A stretch of DNA of 17,093 nt from JAWWPY01 sp964412845 (GTDB lineage: Bacteria > Actinomycetota > Actinomycetes > Streptosporangiales > Streptosporangiaceae). Numbering within the stretch: position 1 is the stretch's first letter; every line of letters starts with the position of its first letter. The DNA is taken from the NCBI GenBank assembly GCA_964412845.1, contig CAYPQM010000153.1, positions 1-17,093 of the forward strand, given 5' to 3'. The notes beneath the pieces are model-generated. The model saw only the letters and a program-made list of their open reading frames with translations, was not told where the DNA came from and did no database searches. Shown piece by piece: positions 7,490 to 14,525 of the stretch. A program made the position numbers and the translations under genes.

Positions 7490-8164
7490 GTGCTGATGCG
7501 TGCGGGGCGGGGACCGGCCGTGCCTGGCCTGGACCGGCGCGTGCACCGCTGGGTCATGTCGCACCGCAGCCCGGGCAGCATCATCATCGCGCGGGCGGTC
7601 ACCCGCGGCGGGGTCACCACGATTGTGCTGCCCGCGCTGATCGCCGTGGCCACGGTGGCCGCCGAGGGCCCGCAGGGCATCAGCCGGCGCCTCGGATCCG
7701 GGCTGCTGGCCGGCGGTGTCGCGGCCGCCGGGATCTACCTGGCCATCCGGGTCAGCAGGCCGGTCAGCCGGGTCAGGCCGGACGTGGCGGACTGGGCCGC
7801 GGCGGCCGGCGGCCCGTCATTCCCGTCCATGCACACCACCGCCGCCACGCTGTTCGCCGCCGCGTCGGCCGCGGCCCTCGCCCCCCAGGCCCGGGCCGGC
7901 TGGCCGCGTCGCGGCATCTGGGCTGGAGCCGTTGCGTATGCCGGCGCGGTGGGCTGGTCGCGGGTCTGGCTGGGCATGCACTGGCCCACCGACGTCGTCG
8001 CGGGCTGGCTGTTCGGGGCCGCCTGGGCCGGCGGGAGCAGCGCGGTGCTCCGCATCGGGCGGCCGGCCGCCGCCCGTCAGCGTGCTCGCGCCCGCCCGGC
8101 TGACCTCATGGGTCAGAGCCGTCCGCGAACGCGGTCCCGCAAAGGGCGCCCGTCCGGGTCGTAA
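7490..8164 (+). CDS. PAP2-family membrane lipid phosphatase (second of a tandem pair)
   Basis: A shorter 224-residue PAP2 protein beginning three bases after its partner's stop; ATG 7496 is an alternative start. Neither start has a clear ribosome site, consistent with translational coupling. Signature blocks are RVRPDVADW, FPSMH with H115, and SRVWLGMHWPTD with R158, H164 and D168. The second block has Met where Gly is usual (PSGH). The catalytic His, Arg and Asp are all kept, so activity is likely. Hydrophobic spans include the stretches around VLPALIAVATVA, LLAGGVAAAGIYLAI and VVAGWLFGAAWAG. It is clearly divergent from the first copy, so it is not a recent duplication. Its basic tail overlaps the end of the convergent PLD gene by 52 bp. 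Confidence 0.88.
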   Translation: MLMRAGRGPAVPGLDRRVHRWVMSHRSPGSIIIARAVTRGGVTTIVLPALIAVATVAAEGPQGISRRLGSGLLAGGVAAAGIYLAIRVSRPVSRVRPDVADWAAAAGGPSFPSMHTTAATLFAAASAAALAPQARAGWPRRGIWAGAVAYAGAVGWSRVWLGMHWPTDVVAGWLFGAAWAGGSSAVLRIGRPAAARQRARARPADLMGQSRPRTRSRKGRPSGS

Positions 8165-9774
8165 ATTATCCGGTACAGCGGAGTGGCCCAGAGCCGCTGC
8201 GCGGTGGTCAGGTTGCGGCGCAGATGCGGTACCACCCGTCCGGGCGGCCGGGCTCCGGGCTGGCCAGCGACATGCCAGGCCGCGAGCTGCGCGGCCTGCC
8301 GCTGGAACGCCGCGAAGGCCTGCCGCGGATCCATCAGGTCCGCCACGTCATCGTCGCGGCGGTCGAGGTGCTCGCGCCACAGCCGCAGGCGAAGGTCCCG
8401 GGCGAACGTCCGCGCTCCGTCACCCAGGCCAGCCGGGTCGCGGGGCTCCCTGGTGTCCCGCTCGGCGTCCAGCACGGCGATCGACAGCTCACTGTCGTGG
8501 CTCCACGACCTGCGGTTGAGGTTGTCCGAGCCGATCATCGCCCACACGTCGTCCACGACCACGACCTTGGCGTGCACGTACACCGGTGTTCCCTGGCGGT
8601 TCTCCACGTCATAGACGGCGAAACGGTCGCCGCCCGCGACGGCGCAGGCATGTATCACGTCGTGCTGGCCGAGCAGCGGGGGCACCTGGGTGACCGCGCC
8701 GTCCTTGTCCGGGTAGCGCGGCACCACGGCGATGACGTGCAGGTCAGGGTGGTTCTGCAGGGCCGAGGCAATGAGGTGGGCGACCGGCCGCGACCACAGG
8801 TACTGGTCCTCCAGGTAGATCAGGCCGCGGGCCCGGGCGAACGCCTTCCGGTAGGCGTGCGCGATGCTCCGCTCCCCGAGTGGCGCGAACGGGTAGCGGC
8901 GGACGCGGGCTGGGTAGGTGCGCAGCACCTGGACGGCGTGGCTGCCCCGCCGGGCCTCGTCCGCGGCGAGTGGCTCGGGCAGGGGCCGGCTTGTCATCGC
9001 GCCCATGTGATACGCGCGGTCATAGAGCTGGCGGACCGGGCTGGGCAGGTCCAGGACGCTGCTGCCGTACCAGCGCTCCCGGAAGGTGTGCTCAAGGTCG
9101 TGCACGGCGGGCCCGCGTACCTCGGCCTGGATGTCGTGCCACGGCGGCTGCGGGCCGTAGGCCTCAGAGAATTCCATCACCTGCGGGTCGCCGAGATGCT
9201 CGGAGTCGTCGTTGCGGCTGTACCCCAGGTCGATGCCGCCGACGAACGCGACATCGCGGGCCGGGTAGCCGGGATGACGCACCACGACCAGTTTCTGGTG
9301 ATGGCTGCCCCCGCGGCGGGTCCGGGCATCGAGCAGCACCTGACCGCCGTCCTCGCCGATCTGCCGGACGAACTCCGCGTTGGCCTCCTCCGACTGCTGC
9401 ATCACCTTGGGCTGCGATCGCCACAGCAGGCCGAACACCTGGACTTTGCGGCGCGCGGCCGCGCCCAGCACATCACCGACCTCTGACCCGGGGCCGTCGA
9501 GGCGCTCTTCCAGGTCGCCGCGGAAATCCAGGAAGTACACCTGGTCGCCCGGCTGGGTGGCGCTGAGCTCAGCGCACAGCCGGGCGAAGTAGCTGCGGCC
9601 GTCCACCAGCGGCTCGACCTGGTTCCCCGTGGTGAAGACCCTGAGGTCAGTAGCCCGGTTGGCCCGGTCGCCCTCGCTGAGGAACCACGAGACGATTGCC
9701 GGGTCGTCCACCGGGTGATCAGGAGCGTCCTGCTCTAGTGGGTCATCCGCCGAGTCGACCGAATCTGGAAGCAC
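8113..9774 (-). CDS. Phospholipase D-like protein with two HKD motifs
   Basis: PLD-superfamily phosphodiesterase of 553 residues, expected to hydrolyse or transfer the head group of phospholipids, giving phosphatidate. The first active-site half has SHHQKLVVV (H159, K161) followed by DVAFVGGIDL. The second has YVHAKVVVVDD (H401, K403, D408) and IGSDNLNRRSW, close to eukaryotic-type PLD motifs. In motif 1 the Asp of HxKxxxxD is Arg. I see no signal peptide or membrane span, so a cytoplasmic or peripheral location is likely. GTG 9774 is chosen because the open frame upstream of it overlaps the coding end of the DAG-kinase gene and looks non-coding. No strong ribosome site marks it, so the start is uncertain. 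It lies 49 bp after the DAG-kinase gene on the same strand and probably shares its transcript. Confidence 0.88.
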   Translation of the reverse strand: MLPDSVDSADDPLEQDAPDHPVDDPAIVSWFLSEGDRANRATDLRVFTTGNQVEPLVDGRSYFARLCAELSATQPGDQVYFLDFRGDLEERLDGPGSEVGDVLGAAARRKVQVFGLLWRSQPKVMQQSEEANAEFVRQIGEDGGQVLLDARTRRGGSHHQKLVVVRHPGYPARDVAFVGGIDLGYSRNDDSEHLGDPQVMEFSEAYGPQPPWHDIQAEVRGPAVHDLEHTFRERWYGSSVLDLPSPVRQLYDRAYHMGAMTSRPLPEPLAADEARRGSHAVQVLRTYPARVRRYPFAPLGERSIAHAYRKAFARARGLIYLEDQYLWSRPVAHLIASALQNHPDLHVIAVVPRYPDKDGAVTQVPPLLGQHDVIHACAVAGGDRFAVYDVENRQGTPVYVHAKVVVVDDVWAMIGSDNLNRRSWSHDSELSIAVLDAERDTREPRDPAGLGDGARTFARDLRLRLWREHLDRRDDDVADLMDPRQAFAAFQRQAAQLAAWHVAGQPGARPPGRVVPHLRRNLTTAQRLWATPLYRIIYDPDGRPLRDRVRGRL

Positions 9775-9823
9775 GTTCGAATTGTGGCACTCTGCGGAGC
9801 GGTGCGCCTGCGGTCGCAAGTAC

Positions 9824-10743
9824 CTATCGCCCGTTGACGGACCCGTCGGCTGCCTTCGCGGGGACGCAGATCCTGATCGAGGCGGGGTGGACCTTGATCC
9901 GCATCTTCCTGACCGCGGGGCGCGCGCCGCCGTCAAGCTCATAGGGAAACGGCCGGTCGAACCGGACCCGGAACTTCTTGCCCCGCGTGACCTCGACGAA
10001 CGGCGACTTCTCGGACTTGCCCAGGGCGACCCGGCTCAGGGTCCGGGCCCACTCGACCGGATTCCGGGCCGTGACCACGCCGAGTTCGAGGAGCCCGTCG
10101 TCCGGCTGCGCTCCGCTGAAGGCTTCGACCCCGNNNNNNNNNNCCCGCCGAGCAGTTTGCCGACGTTCCCGATCAGGACGCAGGAAATCCGGCCCTTGAA
10201 GAACCGCCCGCCATCCACGGTGATGGTCGCCTTCGCCCGGCGTGCGCTGAGGTTCTTGGCCCCGGTGTAGAGATAGGCGGCGCGGCCGACGCGGTCCTTC
10301 ATCCCGCGATCGGCCTCCTTGATCATGCGGGCGTCGAACCCGGCCCCCGCCATCACCGCGAAGTGCTCGCCGTTCACCGACCCGGTGTCCAGCGCGCGGC
10401 GCTCGCCGTGCAGCCCGACCCGCACCGCCTCCGGCAGATCGTGGGGGACCAGCAGGTTCGTCGCCAGCAGGTTCGCCGTGCCGGCCGGCAGGATGGCCAG
10501 CACGGTCCCGGTCCCGGCCACCGCGTTGATGCAGCGCTGGACGGTACCGTCGCCGCCCCAGACGAAAATCAGGTCGGCGCCCTGTTTCAGCGCGCGGCGA
10601 GCGCATTTGGGCGCTTTGCGGCTCTTCGGCACCTCGTACCAGAGCGGGTCGGCGAAGCCTTCCCGGGCCAGCACGGCCCTGAGCTCGCCCAGACCGCCAC
10701 CGAAACTCTTACCAGCGTGCGCCACCACTGCGACTGTCGTCAT
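9824..10743 (-). CDS. Diacylglycerol kinase-like (YegS/LCB5 family) lipid kinase, interrupted by an assembly gap
   Basis: Soluble lipid kinase that would phosphorylate diacylglycerol or a related lipid with ATP. The N-terminal catalytic domain shows VAVVAHAGKS, the signature WGGDGTVQR (D65) and LPAGTANLLATNL. The C-terminal beta-rich domain shows SVNGEHFAVMAGAGFDA, VLIGNVGKLLGG, then VEAF, PDDGLLELGVV and a conserved PYELDGGAR. A run of ten N at 10134-10143 splits it and puts the halves in different frames. Joining the flanks through their shared CCCG restores LGGVEAF and one frame of 301 residues, so the gene is probably intact. ATG 10743 has GGAG nine bases upstream. Together with PLD downstream and the PAP2 pair opposite, it makes a phosphatidate/diacylglycerol block. 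Confidence 0.87.
10134..10143. other. Assembly gap of ten N inside the lipid kinase gene
   Basis: Ten undetermined bases join two contigs. The left contig ends in CCCG (10130-10133) and the right begins with CCCG (10144-10147). Merging that overlap and removing the N gives a continuous reading frame, so the true gap may be slightly negative and no sequence need be missing. Confidence 0.9.
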
Positions 10744-10815
10744 GCCATGGTCTCCGTGACTCTCGTTGCGGCCCGGTTCCGCAGCTTCCCCGCCCGCCGC
10801 AGACCAAACGGCTGG

Positions 10816-11151
10816 TCACCGGTCACCGGTCGGCGCCGCTGTGTCCGCTTGTTCGACCTGTTGGATGAGTTGCTTGAGGTGGGCGATCTCTTTGCGAAGG
10901 GCGGTCTGTCCGGCGGTGGTGAGAGTGACCCAGGTGCGTGGGCGTTTGCCTTCGTAGCCCTTCTCGATGCGGACCAGCTCGGCCTTTTCCAGGACGGTCA
11001 GGTGCTGTCCGAGGTTGCCGGCGGTCAGCTCCAGGGTGGTGCGCAGGAAGCCGAACTCCACCTGGCGGGCCTGGTGCGCGATGGCCAGAATGCCCAGCCG
11101 GACGCGCTGATGGACCACGTCGTCGAGGCCGTTGGCGGGATGATCGGTCAT
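10816..11151 (-). CDS. Small winged-helix transcriptional regulator (HTH_34/MarR-like)
   Basis: A 111-residue DNA-binding protein. After VHQRVRLGILAIA comes a helix-turn-helix (about residues 28-58) whose recognition part reads ELTAGNLGQHLTVLEKAELV. A wing KGYEGKRPRTWVTLT and a C-terminal helix for dimerisation follow. This arrangement matches stand-alone winged-helix regulators of the PF13601 type. ATG 11151 overlaps the TGA of the upstream membrane protein gene (ATGA), so the two are translated together. Such pairs often regulate their own operon, with the membrane protein as output or signal input; that is inference. A GACCA/TGGTC hairpin (10802-10817) sits at the stop codon and may help end the transcript. 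Confidence 0.88.
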   Translation of the reverse strand: MTDHPANGLDDVVHQRVRLGILAIAHQARQVEFGFLRTTLELTAGNLGQHLTVLEKAELVRIEKGYEGKRPRTWVTLTTAGQTALRKEIAHLKQLIQQVEQADTAAPTGDR

Positions 11152-11858
11152 CGCGGCTGCGGCTCGGCGGACGGCCGGAACAGGGCGAAGCCGGCACTGC
11201 CCAGCAGCAGCACTGCCGCCGGGATGAGCAGTTGCGGCAGGAAGTACCACGGCGACGACGAATGGATGGCCCGGCCGGAGTTGGCCAGCACGATCACCAG
11301 GTAGACGAGGCTGTACGCGAGCAGCCCCCAGTTGCGTTCCACCCACACCAGTACCAGCAGCGCCAGCCCGATCGCCGCTGCGGGAGTGACCAGCCCGTGG
11401 GCAACTAGCGTGGCTGGCGCGACCTGGAGCTGGCTGCTGGACAGCGGCATGCGCGGGTGGAATGCCCGCCACAGCGACGCGGCCGCCAGCGCGGCGGCGA
11501 TGACGACGCCGGCGACGACGTAGGGGCGGATCCGGCTACCCACGCCTCGCCGTCGCGACTGAAGGACGTAGAAGCGGGCGACCGCGACGTAGGCCAGCAC
11601 CAGCGCGATCGGCCAGTACACCAGTACCGCTGGGATGACCCCCGCGCAGACGGAGGTGCCCTGCGGGCCTGACCGGCAGGGGCCGATGTGGTGGGGGGCG
11701 TACCGGTAGACGGGGATCACGGCCAGGGTGATCGCGGCGAAGACCAGCAGCGGGAACCAGGTACCGCGCTGGGCGATACGGACCCGGTGGGTTACCTCAC
11801 GCACGGCCGTCAGCAGCTCGTGGGGGTTGTCCGCCGGTGGCACGGATTCGTGTGTCAT
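11148..11858 (-). CDS. Multi-pass membrane protein of unknown function, coupled to the winged-helix regulator
   Basis: A 236-residue protein with about six hydrophobic spans. These include the stretches at PLLVFAAITLAVIPV, VLVYWPIALVLAYVAVA, VVAGVVIAAALAAASLW, AAAIGLALLVLVWV, LLAYSLVYLVIVLA and LLIPAAVLLLGSAGFALF. The N-terminal ~30 residues are hydrophilic and probably cytoplasmic. I recognise no catalytic motif and no ABC or transporter signature. ATG 11858 is preferred: it opens the hydrophilic leader and has GGAAAG eight bases upstream. The open frame extends further upstream but across a region richer in A/T that looks like a promoter. The stop overlaps the regulator start by four bases. 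It resembles membrane proteins often paired with small winged-helix regulators in actinomycetes, though no function can be assigned. Confidence 0.78.
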   Translation of the reverse strand: MTHESVPPADNPHELLTAVREVTHRVRIAQRGTWFPLLVFAAITLAVIPVYRYAPHHIGPCRSGPQGTSVCAGVIPAVLVYWPIALVLAYVAVARFYVLQSRRRGVGSRIRPYVVAGVVIAAALAAASLWRAFHPRMPLSSSQLQVAPATLVAHGLVTPAAAIGLALLVLVWVERNWGLLAYSLVYLVIVLANSGRAIHSSSPWYFLPQLLIPAAVLLLGSAGFALFRPSAEPQPR

Positions 11859-12208
11859 GAAGTTAGCTTTCCATAACAGACTTATCGGCGCAAGAGACTT
11901 TTCTGCTTTGAAGTGTCCGGTCCAGCGCGCTCCAGGCCCACCCGCACGTAGCCGGACCGGTACGGCTGGGTCGGCGGCGAGCCTCGCCTGAGGCGGCACG
12001 TCGCTGAAAGCTTTCACCCATCGGCGCCAGGCCGGCGAGCGGGCCACCCCCGCGGTCTGCCCCGGATAACACGACACTGCTGAGCACGTTTCAACACTAT
12101 TGACCATTCCTTGATCCAGGCCTACAGATTCGTATGCGCCTGTCATTTGCGGATAGCCCGCAGGCGGTTCCGGCTATCTGTTCTTCATCACCTCGAGAGA
12201 GGATCCCG
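11859..12208. other. 350-bp divergent intergenic region
   Basis: No gene is supported here. The first ~60 bases (11861-11920) are about 55% A/T in an otherwise very GC-rich window, and lie directly upstream of the minus-strand membrane protein gene, as a promoter or operator would. The last part holds a candidate promoter for the pectinesterase. The stretch between (about 11921-12095) shows nothing I can interpret. Confidence 0.4.
12100..12128 (+). promoter_or_regulatory. Candidate promoter of the pectinesterase gene
   Basis: TTGACC (12100-12105) and TACAGA (12123-12128) are separated by 17 bases. The -35 element is close to the housekeeping consensus, but the -10 is weak. The start codon would lie about 75 bases downstream of the transcription start. 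Judged by eye only. Confidence 0.35.
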
Positions 12209-13279
12209 ATGTCTCCCCGCATCCGCATGGCCGCACTCCTCAGCACGGCCTCGCTCCTCAGCACGGCCGCGCTCACCGTTCCGGCCGGGCTCCTCGCGGC
12301 CGGGCCTGCCTCCGCCGCCCCGTCCGTCACGCTGACGGTCGCCAAGAGCGGCGGGGAGTACCCGACCGTCCAGGCGGCGGTCAACGCGGTGCCCAACAAC
12401 TCCGCGACCCCGTACACGATCACGATCGGATCAGGCACCTACGAGGAAGCCGTGACCATCCCGGCGGCCAAGCTCCACCTGACCCTGCTCGGCGCGACCG
12501 GCAACGCGGCGAACGTGGTGATCGACTCGGCGCGCTACAACAGCGAGCCGAACCCAGCCGGAGGCACCTACGGCACGGAGGGCTCGGCGACCGTTCACGT
12601 GGCGGCCAGCAACTTCACCGCCGACTACATCACGTTCAGCAACTCGTTCAGCAAGGCCAAGAACCCCACGGCGACCGGCACGCAGGCGGTGGCCATCGCG
12701 ATGGAAGGTGACCGGCAGGTCTACCAGCATGACGTCTTCTACGGCCACCAGGACACGCTGCTGACCTGGGGCTCGACCGCGGCCAAGTCGCTGCGCCAGT
12801 ACATCTACGCCTCCACCATTGACGGCGACGTGGACTATATCTTCGGCAACGGCAGCCTGGTCGTGGACAGGTCCAGCATCGTCGCGCTCAATGATGGCTT
12901 CTCGGCGAGCGCTTTCCTGACCGCGCCGGCCACCTACGGCTCCGACAGATACGGCATCCTGATCACCGGCGGCACGGTGACCACCAGCCTCGGATCAAAC
13001 CAGGTCTACCTCGGCCGGGCCTGGGCGCCGTACCCCACCGCGGCTCCGCAGTTGGTGATCCGCAACACGAGTCTTCCAGCGCAGGTCAACACCAGTAACC
13101 CGTACCTCGGCATTTCCGGTGCGACGTGGACCGCCGGCCGTTACTTCGAGTACGACAACACCGGCCCGGGCGCGAACCCGGGCAATGCCCACCGCCCCCA
13201 GCTCAGCTCGGCGCAGGCCGTCTCCTACACCGCGCAGGCCTACCTGGCCGGCTCTGACGGCTGGGACCCGGTCGCCTAG
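12209..13279 (+). CDS. Secreted pectinesterase (carbohydrate esterase family 8)
   Basis: Extracellular pectin methylesterase of 356 residues. It would remove methyl groups from homogalacturonan, releasing methanol and exposing acid residues to lyases and hydrolases. A signal peptide is visible: a short basic start, a hydrophobic core and a likely cut after GPASA (about residue 34). The right-handed beta-helix carries the full CE8 active site: Q159 in GTQAVA, Q181 and catalytic D182 in GHQDTL, D209 in VDYIFGNG, and R270/W272 in LGRAW. ATG 12209 is chosen over the longer open frame from 12134 because it starts the signal peptide and has AGAGAGGA just upstream. The signal peptide contains a perfect 15-base tandem repeat. 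It stops 16 bp from the convergent acyl-CoA dehydrogenase gene. There is no carbohydrate-binding module. Confidence 0.93.
   Translation: MSPRIRMAALLSTASLLSTAALTVPAGLLAAGPASAAPSVTLTVAKSGGEYPTVQAAVNAVPNNSATPYTITIGSGTYEEAVTIPAAKLHLTLLGATGNAANVVIDSARYNSEPNPAGGTYGTEGSATVHVAASNFTADYITFSNSFSKAKNPTATGTQAVAIAMEGDRQVYQHDVFYGHQDTLLTWGSTAAKSLRQYIYASTIDGDVDYIFGNGSLVVDRSSIVALNDGFSASAFLTAPATYGSDRYGILITGGTVTTSLGSNQVYLGRAWAPYPTAAPQLVIRNTSLPAQVNTSNPYLGISGATWTAGRYFEYDNTGPGANPGNAHRPQLSSAQAVSYTAQAYLAGSDGWDPVA
12236..12268 (+). repeat. Tandem repeat inside the pectinesterase signal peptide
   Basis: CTCCTCAGCACGGCC occurs at 12236-12250 and again at 12254-12268, a period of 18 bases or six codons. It encodes LLSTAS followed by LLSTAA in the hydrophobic core. 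Confidence 0.85.
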
Positions 13280-13295
13280 GCCGCCGCGTCCGCCG

Positions 13296-14492
13296 TCAGC
13301 GCGCTGTCCGGTATTTCTCGATCAGGCGGTGCCCGATAATCATCTTCTGGATCTCCGCGGTGCCTTCGCCGATAAGGAGCATGGGGGCGTCCCGGTAGAG
13401 CCGCTCGATTTCGGCTTCCTGGGAATAGCCGAAGCCACCATGGATACGCAGTGAGTCCTCGACCACCTCTTTGCAGTATTCACTGGCCAGGTACTTCGCC
13501 ATGCCGGCTTCGAGGTCGCTCTGCGTGCCCGCGTCCTTGCGCCGGGCCGCCATCACCATCATCTGGTGCGCGGCTACCGTCTTGGTGCCCATGTCAGCCA
13601 GTTTGAAGGCAATAGCCTGGTGTTCCGCGATGGGCTTGCCGAACGCATGGCGCCGCTGAGCGTAGTCGATGGCCAGTTCGAAGGCGCGCTGGGCCACCCC
13701 GCAGCCACGGGCCGCCACATTGACCCGGCCCACCTCGATCCCATCCATCATCTGGTAGAAGCCCTGGCCAGGAGCTTCGCCGAGCACCCGGTTCGCCGGA
13801 ACCCGGCACCCGTCCAGGATGAGCTCGGTCGTGTCGACCCCTTTGTAGCCCATTTTGGCGATCTTCCCGGGCACGGTGAGCCCCGGACGTGTCTCGCCGA
13901 ACCCGGCGTCCTTCTCGATCAGGAAAGCGGTCAGGTTGCGGTGCGGCGTGGCCGCGCCTTCGTCGGTCCGGGCGAGCAGGGCGACCAGGTTCGCGGACGC
14001 GCCGTTGGTCAGCCACATTTTCTGGCCGCTGATGGAGTAGCAGTCGCCGTCGCGCCGCGCCGCGGTGCGGATCGCCGCGACATCGGAGCCCAGCTCCGGC
14101 TCCGACATGGACAGGGCGCCTCTGACCTCGCCGGTGGCCATCCTGGGCAGGAAATAAGCCCGCTGCTCGTCGGTGCCGTGCTGGCCGATGAGGTACGCAA
14201 CGATGAAATGGGTGTTGATGACGCCCGAGATGCTCATCCAGCCCCGGGCGATCTCTTCCACCACCAGCGCATAGGTGAGCAGGGATTCGCCGAGCCCGCC
14301 GTACCGCTGGTCGATGGTCAGCCCGAAGACGCCGAGTTCCCGCAGCCCCGCGACTATCTGGTCCGGATAGGTGTCGGAGTGATCGAGCTGCGTGGCGACG
14401 GGCAGGATCTCCGCGTCCACGAAGTCGCGCACCGCCGCGAGGATGTCCCGCTGCAGCTCAGTCAGGCCGTCGGTGTCGGTCAGCCGAGGCAT
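13296..14492 (-). CDS. Acyl-CoA dehydrogenase
   Basis: FAD-dependent enzyme of 398 residues that introduces an alpha-beta double bond into an acyl-CoA and passes electrons to electron-transfer flavoprotein. The N-terminal helical domain is followed by the middle domain motifs ALSMSEPELGSDVAA and MWLTNG (FAD contact). The C-terminal helical domain has QRRHAFGKPIAEHQAI, RIHGGFGYSQE and IGEGTAEIQ, where E376 is the catalytic base in the position used by medium- and short-chain enzymes. A preference for short or branched acyl-CoA cannot be settled by eye. ATG 14492 has a textbook ribosome site, AAGGAGG, five bases upstream. It lies 33 bp after the CoA-transferase gene on the same strand, so the two likely form an operon that activates an organic acid and then oxidises it. 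Confidence 0.95.
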   Translation of the reverse strand: MPRLTDTDGLTELQRDILAAVRDFVDAEILPVATQLDHSDTYPDQIVAGLRELGVFGLTIDQRYGGLGESLLTYALVVEEIARGWMSISGVINTHFIVAYLIGQHGTDEQRAYFLPRMATGEVRGALSMSEPELGSDVAAIRTAARRDGDCYSISGQKMWLTNGASANLVALLARTDEGAATPHRNLTAFLIEKDAGFGETRPGLTVPGKIAKMGYKGVDTTELILDGCRVPANRVLGEAPGQGFYQMMDGIEVGRVNVAARGCGVAQRAFELAIDYAQRRHAFGKPIAEHQAIAFKLADMGTKTVAAHQMMVMAARRKDAGTQSDLEAGMAKYLASEYCKEVVEDSLRIHGGFGYSQEAEIERLYRDAPMLLIGEGTAEIQKMIIGHRLIEKYRTAR

Positions 14493-14525
14493 CTGTGCCT
14501 CCTTCTGCTCAGTACCCGCTTCTGC

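Noticed and set aside
8224..9486. A 420-codon plus-strand frame opposite the PLD gene
   Set aside because: PLD motifs on the minus strand explain the region; this frame is a compositional shadow.
9775..9942. N-terminal extension of the PLD frame into the lipid kinase gene
   Set aside because: The extra residues are low-complexity Arg/Ser/Pro and overlap the conserved kinase C-terminus, so a later start is preferred.
9824..10743. Lipid kinase as a frameshifted pseudogene
   Set aside because: The frame change coincides exactly with the N run and disappears when the flanking CCCG is merged.
11859..12146. Upstream extension of the membrane protein frame
   Set aside because: It would run through an A/T-rich, promoter-like stretch and add a non-membrane segment with no motif; ATG 11858 fits better.
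12134..12208. Longer pectinesterase N-terminus
   Set aside because: It would place 25 residues, including a Cys, in front of an otherwise typical signal peptide that has its own ribosome site.
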